NCBI GenBank assembly: GCA_009741485.1
Contig: CM019216.1
Coordinates: 42,921,227-42,985,226 of the forward strand
DNA from: Malurus cyaneus samueli
Lineage: Eukaryota > Chordata > Aves > Passeriformes > Maluridae
Reading direction: 5' to 3'
Length of the DNA: 64,000 bases
In this document: positions 50,990 to 62,100 of the stretch, one piece after another
Position numbering within the stretch: the first letter of the stretch is position 1
How the letters are laid out: every line of letters begins with the position of its first letter
Program-made: the position numbers and the translations under genes
Notes under the pieces: generated by a model
What the model saw: the letters and a program-made list of their open reading frames with translations, nothing else
The model's database searches: none
Told to the model about the DNA's origin: nothing

Positions 50990-51115
50990 CAAGGGGTGAA
51001 GAGCTCTAAAGACAGAGGCAGGGTTGAGCAGAGGATGCTCCACACAAGCTGTTGTGGAGCTCATTGCCTAAAGGACACTGCAAGCTCTGAAGTGTACCTG
51101 GGTGAATAGTGAGGT
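50990..51115 (+). mobile_element. Possible ancient CR1/L3-like 3' fragment
   Basis: TGTTGTGGAGCTCATTGCCT followed by AAAGGACACTGCAAG and GTGTACCTGGGTGAATAG resembles the conserved C-terminal/3' segment of old CR1/L3-clade elements (GGAACTCATTGCCACAGGA-type). It is highly diverged; a curated repeat search would be needed to settle it. Confidence 0.4.
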
Positions 51116-52236
51116 CAAGAATGAGAAAACTATTTAGTCAGGTAGCTATGAAGTGGCCTTAAAGAGTGTGTTTTTTTTTAAGGGCATTTGCAATGCAGAA
51201 GGAAGTTTGGGTTGAACAGAACATTTCTCTTCTCCCAAGGCATTCATATTCTTCAGCTGTTATCAGTTGTTGAAGAGGCTGATGGAAAAAGGGAGTTTAC
51301 CCCGGTTCACCACGGTGTCACCCTTGCGGCTGTTTTTGTTTTCTTTGAGAATCACCCCTGGAATCAGGGTCATTAAAAATGCTTAAATTTCCTTTTATAA
51401 CCTCCTGCCTGGAGCTGTGATGATTTCTCTCTAGCTGCAGCTCAGGGACTTGGGTTTAAATTGTCTTACTCTTTCTAGGGCAGGTTCCATGCACACAGAG
51501 CACAAAACATTGTTAATGCAAAACTCAAGAATGTGTTTAAGTGCTTCTCTGGACAGTGGCCAGAATAGTCAGAAATTAACATGCATAATGAGCAAGTTCT
51601 TAACTGTGCTCAGCATCTTAACACTGTTTCGTTCTACAATCTAAGAAAAGAAAACCAGAACAGAAAACAAATATCTCTTACTTCAAAACCTGTTATTGCT
51701 GTGAACTCAAAAGCTAGAGTTCTCAGAAGATAGAAATCTCTTTACTAGGAATTTTTACATACAGACACACTGATACTGTTGGTCAGCTTGCAGCCTCAGA
51801 TGTGGGTAAAACATGTAGGACTTCTCTTTCCAGCCTGCCTCGTTAGTCTGAGGGCATGAGCTCCATATTTTCAGTGCAATATATGCAATATGTAATTATT
51901 TACAATTACTTCTTTTATTCCCCAGCTTATACAGAAATCATTGAAATTAAAGAGGATTTTTTTAATGCATGCACTTGAACATTAACGGAAAGTGTAGTAA
52001 AGCAGAAATAAGGGGATCCAGGTACTGAATCCTTATTTATCTTTATTCCATCAAGGTCTGTCTGGATTTCCACAATCACAATTCCAATTAATTGAGCTTA
52101 AGGGCAGAACTGATGCAAGAACTTTCAGTCAAATTTTCAAAATACTGCTAAGACTAAATAAAAAAAGATCTAGTAGCTTCCAATTATTTCTTAGATTGTG
52201 ACATCACAAGCCTTAATGCAGGGAGGTTTTTGGATA
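51116..52236. other. Unique noncoding DNA
   Basis: Nothing recognised apart from an AT-rich composition. Confidence 0.55.
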
Positions 52237-52322
52237 TAATAAAAAAGAAATAATAAAATAATAAATAAGAATAAAAGACAACAATAAAAATAGCAAATAA
52301 ATAATAAATAAGAATAAAAAAA
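52237..52322. repeat. A-rich (AATAA)n-like simple repeat
   Basis: Irregular AATAA/AAATA units. The string ATAATAAATAAGAATAAAA is present twice (near 52258 and 52301), suggesting internal duplication. No retrotransposon body is recognisable on either side. Confidence 0.85.
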
Positions 52323-55300
52323 GGCAAGAATGGCCAACAGCAAATCCTTGTCATATTCACACAGAGCTTTTTTCAATGTCTTATCTGTTTCCTCATTAGC
52401 ATATTTCAATGGTTTTCAGATTCAAACATCTAAATAAGTTCACAGTCTAGGGCACTATATGGTGTAGGATATCTAATACTCATTAAGGAGCTGGTGGAAG
52501 TCTAGAGCATCTATTGTCATTTGAGATGTGGAGTGTCCCATCTGGCTTCTGAATGCTGCTCCTAAATGTCATCCCAAAGTCCTGCGACATAAGATTTATC
52601 ACCACCTAATCATTGTGGCAAACCCCAGGTGTTTCAAAAGCAAACTCTGGCATTTAGGTGGCAGACATCTGCATTGTCAATGTCTATATTTAGGTGGCTG
52701 AATCTGGAGCTGGATCCAACCCTCTGAATCCCCTTTTTCCTCCAGGTACCTCAGAACAGTCATGCTTGGGGGTGTGGCATTAGGAGGGAAATATGCCAGA
52801 GTTGGAAAGATTCCTGAGTACACCCAGCTATTGGCTTTGGCAGGCCAAGCCTCTCTTGGGCCTCCTTCAAAGCTAAAGCAGTGTAGGAAATATATTCATG
52901 GTAGAATGTAAGCTTTCCAAAATAATTAAGTAGTTTGAAAACACAGATTAAGTGTGTAAATAAAGAGAGCACTGCTGAAAGGAAAAGACAAACACTGTGA
53001 CCCACATTAGCTGCAAAATTGAAGCCAGTCAGGCTGACAACAGTGGTTTAAAAAGAAAATAATGCTCTTCAGTTACACAGAAAAAAAGCCATCTTCATTA
53101 CCACAATAATTTTTTCTCTAAAAACATTTAAACGGAATAGAGTCACACCTAGTAAGAAGCAGCTCGTAATCACAGGGAATCACTGATTGCTGCTGTTTGA
53201 TGCTCTTTCCCCCAGTGTTGTACAAAGTAGCCATTTAGACAATAGCTAATTACCTATATCAGTGTTTTTCTGTTCTAATAGACAGCTTGAAGCATCACTG
53301 CACATGGGTGATAGTTGAAACAACAAGTCACCCTCAGAACCAATTTAGAGTAGAATGGCATTTCTGCACTGAAATGGTAAACAAGATGCCCAGCAAATTA
53401 GCACCTTCCATCTTCAGTCTGCAACTGAAGTGCAGCTGGAAAGGATGGGCTGCAGAAAAAGCAGGATCAGGGGCATGGGGTGAATGGTTGCCACACGTTA
53501 AAGAAAAAAGAAGTGAAAAATTGAGCAGCAGAGGAAATTACTGAATGTGCTTCAGAGAAGCTCAAAGGCCTGGCTTTCTAGGGGAATGCCTACCTGGAAG
53601 CTGCCTCATCCCAAACTGCTGTTTACCTTGGCACAGCATCTGCTGCCTCCACCCTGGTGAAGATGCAGTGAATCACACGGGAATTGCTGCATCTTACGAT
53701 AACTCCCAACCACTGCTAGTCAAAGATGCTAAATCCTTTGCAGAGTGAAGTGGCAGAGGAGGAGATCTTCAGCATCTCCTAAGAACCCTCAAGAAAAGGG
53801 AGATCTAGAGACTTCAATTTCTTTTCTCTTCTAGGCCAGCAATAAACCCTCTCTTCCCTCTGTGGTTGTCCAGCTGCACTTGGCAAGAGTTTTACCGTTC
53901 TGCTTGTTAATAGCTGGGGATTCTCCACCAAGGAGATAGTTATCAGGAGCTGTTTCATACCAACTCACCTCCTTTGACAGTCACTGGAGGTCAGTTCAAA
54001 GCTGTTTGAGATGTATATCCTGAAGTCCATCTAACAAACAAAGAGGGTGTGCGTCTCTGATGAATCATGCGCTACCACTGCAAGCCCCAAATGGATGTTT
54101 TGGATACCCTGTGGTGCCTCAGGAGTCCCCACCTGCAAATGTGTGTACATCATGTTGTCTCAACATGAGATGTTTGTATAACCCTGGCTCTTTTATTTAA
54201 TTTCCTCCTCCAGGTAGACTGGCCAAAATTCCAGCTGGAATTTGAAAAGTGACCTGAAAGTGTAACTTTTTGTTTAGTGCAACTTTGTAAAACCACCAAC
54301 TTAGCATTTTCATAAATCACTCACTAATACATGGCTAAAGAAACAGTGAAAATACTTTAAATGCTGACTTTCCTCTTAGCAAATACATAGTTATGCTTGC
54401 AGTCATTCTTGGATCCTGGGCTGAAGTGCTCTGTAGATGGATGACCCAGCTGTAGCCTGCATTTTCTGAGTTCCCCAAAACATCCTTGTGTCAACACTGT
54501 CCATGGGCTGTGATGCAGCTGGGATGGATGGAGCTCTCTTTTAACCACAACGCTAATCTCATGGGTGTGGGAAACCACTGCTCCAGCTTTTATGGGCCAA
54601 AGCAAATGTTTCTTGGCACTATGAGGAATGACACAGCCTGCATGTCAGTGAAACAGTTAATATCACAGTGACAAATCTTTTGCCACTCTAGCTTGCTCAT
54701 GTAATCACTTCCCCATCTTCTAGGGGCTCTCCCCATGAATGACAGTAGCTGCTGCATAGCTGATTCAAATCTCTCAAAATCCCATTATATGCAGTCTCAT
54801 TGTAACTGCAGAAGTTATTTCCAATAAAGTAATTCTTTTATTAATGAAATCGAGCATTACTGCACTATAAAATTTGAGCATATACCACTATGTCTCATTC
54901 ACTGCAATAGCAGCCATCATCTTTAAAAATTACATAGAAGAATGTGAGTTTCAATTATAAGTCATCTCAGTAAAAATAGAACATGTAGCTAAATGCAGCT
55001 AGTTAAGTGATAGGAAATAGTGTGATTATAGGGAGAAAAGAAGGTATTCTTTGCTATGCTTTTTTTCTTTTTTGTCATTCAAATTGCTCTTCAGATAGCA
55101 TCTCAAGCAATATGAAGAAGACCTTTGTCACTTTGCCTTTCACTCTTAAAATCACCACTGTGGATACTCACCCCTTGCACATGTCATGGTCTAATGCAGT
55201 ACAAAGCCAGTTTTATTCCTTATTTTTGCTTTGTTTCTCTAGGCAATGTAAGGGAAATCCTGAGGCAAATAGTGTGAAGTCAAAGTGCTTGAGCAAATGT

Positions 55301-57964
55301 ATTAGTCTTCAGTGTTTATATTGATTTTTATCAAATCATTGGCATTTGTTGGAACCAAATGGGTTATTGCCTCATCTGGGGCTCACAGTCTTATACAACC
55401 AAATCAAGGAAATATATTGTTTTAGGGAGTGCTAGGTGTCTTTGAACATTAAGAAATCCCAATATATTTCAACATTCTCTGGAGGGACAAATGGAAATAG
55501 ACAGCAACTATAGTAGTTGCAAACTCCTCTGGAAGGACAAGGGTCTGCACCCACTAAGGAAGATTGGTGTCACTTTTTTGACCTGGAATTTCAATCCTGA
55601 TTTCAAAGCCTCTAGTGGGGTGAAATAGAGCCATCACTTAGCTGCAAATGGGCTCATTAATGTAGGTAAGAGACCAGAGATTCACCTCTGTTTGTGGCAA
55701 AGTGGGAATTGGAGTCAGAAGCCATTCCCTGAGCATAAAATCTACGCATATAAGCAGATGTGATGGACTCATTTTTTTCACTGAAAATCTAGCAAGTGGC
55801 AGTGATGCTGTTCTTTCCCTAACACATCACAGTTTGGCCACATGTGCACCGAGGGGACAACCTGGTTTTCAGACAATAAAGAGGTCCATCAAAGTCTTGA
55901 TTTATTTATGAAGCCCACAAAAGAAATAGCTGTGAAAGGAAGACTGATACTAACTTAAAAAAAATTTAGTGTTACAGTTAACAAAAAACATCCTGGATTT
56001 TTTTCCAGATAAAACAGACACTTAAAGACAGGCCTCTGTGGCAAAACGAACCATTCCTAGCTATTACTATTGTGCTTTACAGAGTGCTGAAGATTAAAGG
56101 CATATGAGGACTGCCACAGCCTAGGCTTCAAAGCCAAAGAATCATATTGTCATACATGAATTAATCTGGTAATTAGACTTAATAGAAGACAGAAAATACA
56201 CAGATGCCATTACACAAAAACAAATATATACAAGACTTAAATCGGTACAGACACCACCCTGCCTGAAACTGGACACCACGGATACAAGCAGGCTGAGCTT
56301 TCTCCTGGAGAGCCGGGAGCAGGAGCCCAGCAGTGATCTCATGCTGCTCTGAGTAGGTTGGGCTGTCTGTGGGGTGCAGAGCAAAGATCCCTGGAGGGGT
56401 GAGGCTGGGCCAGGAGCAGCAGAGCACTGTTGGGTCGATGCTGCAGCCCAGCTAATGGGTCCCCTCTGCCCTGGCAGCCATCCAAGCTCTGTGCTGTGCT
56501 GTTTTGCACAGTGGAGACAAGATTTTATTGGTGCTTTTGAAGCCTGTAGGAAAAAAAAGAACATATGAATTAGACGAATAGAGACTTTCTGGGGCTGTAA
56601 TTATTCAAGAGGTAAAGCATGCAAGCAGCTGCCATGTAGCTGAAGTGTGAGCAGGCCTAATTAGGATGTCATCAATATCAGGCTAAGTTACCTGCTGGGC
56701 CAGCTTCTGCTCCTGGTTATGCCCATTTGACCCTGAAAGTGCAGGTAAATTTGACATCCTCTTTACAAAATTAGCAAAATTACTTTGAGCTCAATCAGTT
56801 CTGACTAGGGCACATCTTTATTTTGGATACCTAATGGAGAAAAGATTCACAAAATCTTTCTAAAGGTTTGGGCTTGTCTTTGATTACAGGAAAAATTATC
56901 TAAGTCTCATTCATCACCAAGTGTTTGACAGCCACACAAACCTGGAATAACTATTGTGTTTTTTGCAATATTATTTCATATTTATTTCAAGCTAGCTGAG
57001 AACACGGATTTGATTCACATTATTCAAATGCTGCAGTAAGGCTTTTTTTGCTGTATGCCCAATTGCTGCAAAACCTACATATCTATATATATATAGATAA
57101 TATATGTCCAGAACAGCAATGGAAGGTGGATTCCAAGCTGTAAAGGCTAACCTACTGACTTGCTAAAAATGCTTGCAGTGGCGCTGCAAACATGTTTAAC
57201 TTTCTAGCCATGTGTGTTTTCTGCTTTGTCCTTCAGCTCTTTCCTTATAAAGTGGATTCTTTCCTCTAGTTCTTGAAGATAATAGGCTTTTGCTTTTAAT
57301 TTTCATACCTGTTGCAGCAAAACTGTGCAAACTCCAAGCCTCAGTGTATCTGGTTGACTTGATTTGGTTTCTCACCAAAAGCATTGAAATGGCTATTTTT
57401 GTGTACCGTCAGCACCTGGATTCATTTTTTCAGTGGTAGCATTATATTTCAGCAGGCTCCACAGTGCAGCTGAAATCCAAGGAGTCACTAATTTGACACA
57501 GAGCTGCAATGGTGGCAGCACTCTTTGCTGGGTGCATGTTGAGGACCTGTGTATAGTAAAGTTGTGACACAGCTATCCTCCCCTCTGCTATAAATCCTTA
57601 AACTTTACCATTGAATTCACTAAAATTTGTATTTGTGGTTTTCCTGGTGTTGCCTCTGTCCCAAAGACAGACAGATGCATTGGAGCTCTCAGGGTCTGAG
57701 TGTCCTTGTACCAGAGCCTGGGCAGAGCCTGGGCATTATTGGTTTTTTGGTTTCTATCCTGCTGTGTGGATAATTCTGTGTGTTTGCTCAGTCTCAGAAG
57801 CTGCAGTGGTTTTAACCCTTTTACCTCCCTGTTATTTGGAGGTATTTCTTAATTTATCGATGCCTTACCTCCCAAAGAAGCTACAATCACACTTTATAGG
57901 CCATCTTTATAGGAAGCTCACAAATTTTGGGTTCCAGAGTTTCTAGCTGTACCCCCTTTCTCCC

Positions 57965-57966
<2 letters not shown>
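52323..57966. other. Unique noncoding DNA
   Basis: No exon or mobile element recognised. Two short perfect hairpins are present: TCATGTTG-TCT-CAACATGA at 54150-54168 and GCAACTA-TAG-TAGTTGC at 55504-55520. The GC-richer patch at 56250-56540 overlaps a 140-codon minus-strand frame with no recognisable domain. An AT dinucleotide patch lies at 57080-57108. Confidence 0.5.

Positions 57967-57993
<27 letters not shown>
57967..57993. repeat. T27 homopolymer
   Basis: Twenty-seven consecutive T after a C5 run. No adjacent element recognised. Confidence 0.9.
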
Positions 57994-57997
<4 letters not shown>

Positions 57998-59904
57998 CTT
58001 TGAGAATCTCTGTCTTGTTAAAAATGAAATGCTTGAGAGTTCAGTGTATCAGCAACAACTTCTTTAATGCTGTCCTGAGATTTGTTTCATTAGTTGTACC
58101 CTGGCAAAATTTTCCATGTAGTACATTAGCCATGTTCCTGAAAATACGTTTTACTTCCTTGACATTTTTCTCTTCAATATAATACTGGAAACCAGCCAGC
58201 AAAAGGAAAGTAATAGGAATTTAAAAAAATAAAATAAAAAAAAATCATCATTGCAAGTCAGTACAACAGCAGCAAAATTGTTTATTATGTTTATTAACTT
58301 CATTATGTTTAATAAACTCAATGTTTATTTACTTGTTATTATCTCTCATGGTCAGCTGGTGTTTAGAATTAAGACTTTCTTGCTATTTCTATTCTGCAAA
58401 ATGTTTTACACACATGTGGATTCCACAGAAATCAGTCTCTGCAGCCTCTTTTGCTCTGGTTCTGCTATGTTTACACCTTTTAATCCCTTCGGCGAGAGTC
58501 ACTCTAACAGTTCAAATCACATTTGAGATTTTGCAGATACTTCATGCTGTGCAACAGCAAAGGAGAGCATGTTTATAAACATTTGTTCTTTATTAAAAGG
58601 TGCTTCAGCAAATGTAGCACACAGCACACAGCCTTACTTCTGGGATCCTTCTCAAAAGCAGCTCCATGCTGCAGACCATGTTCTCTCTTGTGTATTATGG
58701 GTCTTTTAAAATACAGCCAGAATTCAGCAAAATGAAAAGATCTCCAAGAAAAAATGCCAATATATAAAAGAGGAGAGAAAGTGAGGATAATTAAATAAAT
58801 GCTTCAGGTCAAGGGTCACATTTACAGACTTAGGCCACTCAAAATTATAACTTGTCTAATTTTATTTTTAGGATTTGCTGCATTTGTTTCAGGAAAGATA
58901 TTTTTTTCACTGTATTTGGATGGTCTAATGATTACTTGCAAGTTTCTGTAAGATCAGAGAAGAAGCCACAGCCAGAATTAATGGATGAATTTCTAAACAT
59001 CTCTTGTAACTTTAGCTTCACTCAACAATTTACTTGAAGAGTCATTGCTAAGCAAGATACAGGTTTTGTCGATTCAGGAAATTTCCTACTCTCTTGTCAA
59101 AGACAGCACTCTAAAATTAAATTTACGATGGTATCATTATTGCAAAACTTTCATTGTAAACTTTGTACTGATGAGCTCTTAAAACAACAACTTTGGAGCT
59201 GCTGCAAAAGGAAAAAAGTCTGATCTATTGTCTTATAACTACCCAGCTTATTCTGTTATTCTGTGATTCTCTGTGACTATAGTTAAAATTTTAAAAGACA
59301 TCATCTCAGTACAGGGACTCTTGAACCTGTGTCCCAGGCTCAGTCATCAGAGTCTGAATGCACTAAGGCCACTGTCTCCTTATGAGAGATGGAAATTCTA
59401 CATGGACTACAGATAGACCTGAGAAAATATATCAAAGGTGAAGCCTTTACAGTTTTTCTTTTCCAAGCTTCTCTGGAAAATGTCACACAGGAAGATCAAT
59501 AGCCTCTAGGTTCTCATTTTCAGGAGGAGAAATGATCTCTGATGTGTCTTGCTTGTCACAAACAGACTAAAAGTGTCTGAAGCTTTGAAAAATCTCTCAG
59601 CCCTATGGTCTGATTTTTACAGGTTGTAAGCATTCGTTTCTTCCAGTTCATTGTAAAAATGTTCCTCATGATGCACACTTCTTTTCTAAGCTAGGCTGTG
59701 CAGATGAGAGTTGCCTGTCTCAATGACAGGTCTGTCAGTCTCTGCAGTCCCCCATCATCAGCACCTCTTTGCTGGCTCAGAGATGGTGACAGAATTGCTC
59801 CACATTGCTTTCTACAGCCTAATGACACATCAGCTCTGCCCTTCTGTCTCTTGTCACCTTGTGCACGGTGGCTGAAGGTTTGGTGACAAATCATTTACTG
59901 TCAC
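57994..59904. other. Unique AT-rich noncoding DNA
   Basis: A weak CR1-tail-like string TTCTGTTATTCTGTGATTCT lies at 59252-59271, but no CR1 body is recognisable upstream. Otherwise nothing. Confidence 0.5.
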
Positions 59905-60718
59905 TCCTGGCTGACCAGAGAGCTCCCAGGTGACTGGAGCTCAGTCAGGGCGATGCTCACCTGCAAGAGGGGTAGGAAGGAAGATTTGGGGAACTACAGA
60001 CCTGCCAGCTTGATCTCAGTGCTGATAAGGTCATGGAGCAGATCCTCTTGAGTGCCATCATGTGTCACCTGCACAGCCACCAGGGGATCAGGCTCAGCCA
60101 GCAAAGGTTCGTGACAGGCAGGTTCTGCTTGACAAACCTGGTGTCCAGACAGGGTGACTGACTCAGGGGATGAGGGAAGGACTCTAAATGGGGTGTGGCC
60201 AGCAGGAGCAAAGCAGGGATGCTCTCTTTGTACCTGGCACTGGTGAGGCCACATCTCAAATCCTGTGTCCAGTTTTGGGCTCCTCACCACAGGAAAGGCA
60301 TTGAGGTGCTGGAGTGAGTCCAGGGAAGGGCAACAAAACTGGAGCACAAGTCTAACGAGGAAAGCTGAGGGATTTGGGGTAATTTACCTGGCAGAAAAGG
60401 ATACAGGACCATATCACTGCCTGAAAGTAGGTTGTGTGAGGTGGGGATTGGTCTGTTCCCTCAAATAACAGATATGACAAGAGAAAATGGCCTTAAACTG
60501 TGCTAGGGGAGGTTTAGAGTGGATATTAAGAAAAATTTCTTCACTAAAAGGGTTGTCAAGCACTGGAACAGGCTTCCCAAGGAAGTGGTGCAGTCACCAT
60601 CCCTGGAGGCATTTAAAAGGTGTGTAGATGTGGTGAACATGGCAGTGTTGGGCTAGTGGCTGGATTTGATGCTCTTTGAGACCTTTTCCAACTTAAACTA
60701 CTCTATGTTTCTATAAAT
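59905..60718 (+). mobile_element. CR1 LINE, internally deleted copy with ORF2 remnants and intact 3' end
   Basis: The longest plus-strand CR1 copy. It starts within ORF2 at the region encoding the early reverse transcriptase; the first frame reads GNYRPASLISV, the conserved NYRPVSLTS block. Motifs then shift frame (MEQILL, LTNL). Near 60165-60200 it jumps directly from the GGATGAGGGAAGG segment to the GTGTGGCCAGCAGGAGCAAA segment. In intact CR1 these are separated by the FSKAFDTV, QGSVLGP and FADD blocks. The catalytic core is therefore missing. From there to 60718 the C-terminal and 3' sequence is continuous, with GGCACTGGTGAGGCCACATC, AGTTTTGGGCTCCTCACCAC and CAAGCACTGGAACAGGCTTC, and it ends in a short CTCTATGTTTCTATA tail. 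Confidence 0.95.
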
Positions 60719-61020
60719 TCTCCTCTGGCCTCAGATCCAGAGCTCTCTCAGTTGTGGACAGGAACCTCCCACAGATCCTTTCCCTCCAGAGGGCAGAGGT
60801 GAGGTGCCCTGTACAGATTTCTTAAATCCTCAGCTGAACTGAAAGCTTCGTGCTAAGGAACCCCACAGATCAAAAATGGTGGGATTGGCTTCTGCTGAGG
60901 CATTTGGTGGCTGTGACTGGGTGGTCCTCAAGCACTTTCTGAGACACCAGTGGAAATTGGCAAACACCTAATGAAGTGATATTTGCTTCTAAAATGTAAT
61001 TAAAATGGCATAAATGGTAA
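60719..61020. other. Short unique stretch after the CR1 element
   Basis: Nothing recognised. Confidence 0.5.
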
Positions 61021-62100
61021 ATAAATCTGTACCTTTCCAAAGCTTTTCTATTTATTTATATTTTAGTAAATATATCGATATCCTTCTCTCAGTATGTGTT
61101 TATTTCAATTACTAAAATACTCACTGTGATCATAACTGATAACTATTTCATTATGGTTCCAGATAATATAATTAAATATATCAGTGGTTCAATGGTTTGT
61201 GTATATTGTATGTGGGTGACAGCAGTGGTTTGGAATAAGTCTCCTGCAGTTTCCATAGAAACAGGATTTCCTCAAGTAGCACAGCGGAGTGGCGTGATGT
61301 TGAGTGGGGAGTTCTAACATTTAATTTTTAAATTAAACTGTACAGATAACCAGTAGGGAACAGCACAACATCCAATTTAAAATTAAAATGATGATGAGCT
61401 CTGTTTTTCTGTATCGAATGTCACCTCAGTGATACCTGACTTAGCAGCTAGCAAGACACTACGAGTTCTCAGTCTGAAAAAATGCAGGCTGATAAATATT
61501 TTTCGTACTTGCAAAGCAACCTATAGATAGATACCTGTGAAAAAGAGACAAGCTTCCCACACCGCAGTGCTTTTTATTTCCATAAAAAATAATGGTTTAT
61601 GTGTTAATAACCAAAGTATTTTCAATTAACAACAAAACATTGCCTGTAGATCAATATGAAGTATTTCTAGGACCTGATGTAAATGCATATTTCATTTGAA
61701 TGACAACGACTTTGGGGGCAAATGGGAGCTGCTTAGTGGATCACCATGGTAACTGTGGTGATAGTATATGCTTGACTACAGTATTTGTTTTCTACTATCT
61801 GATCTATGCCCTGGTTTGAAGAATCATTGCATAATCATTTATTCTTTAAATGAGGAAATAAAATTGATTGGTTTTGTAACCTTTCTCTCCAGCACAGCAT
61901 CGGGAGTTTGCACTGTGTCAGAGAATTTACTGAAAACCAGGGCTCTTCATCTGAATTCAAATTCTCAAGGAATTAAAAAGCAAACGTAACAGCAGAGCTT
62001 TTTTTCTCCTCAGTTCTTCTAGTGAGTCTCTACTCCTTTAATCACGTTAATATCAGATGTGATTAGCATGAGGACCAATCTGGAGAAAATTACAGCATAC
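61021..62100. promoter_or_regulatory. Candidate conserved noncoding block with two X-box-like motifs
   Basis: Non-repeat AT-rich DNA. GTTTCCATAGAAAC at 61249-61262 is a near-palindromic X-box. ATCACCATGGTAAC at 61740-61753 fits the looser RFX pattern, with a mismatch in the first half-site, and sits inside a 7-bp inverted repeat (ATCACCA ... TGGTGAT, 61740-61762). GTGATTAGCATG and AAAATTACAGC homeodomain-like sites lie near 62059-62094. Function is inferred from motif content. Confidence 0.4.
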
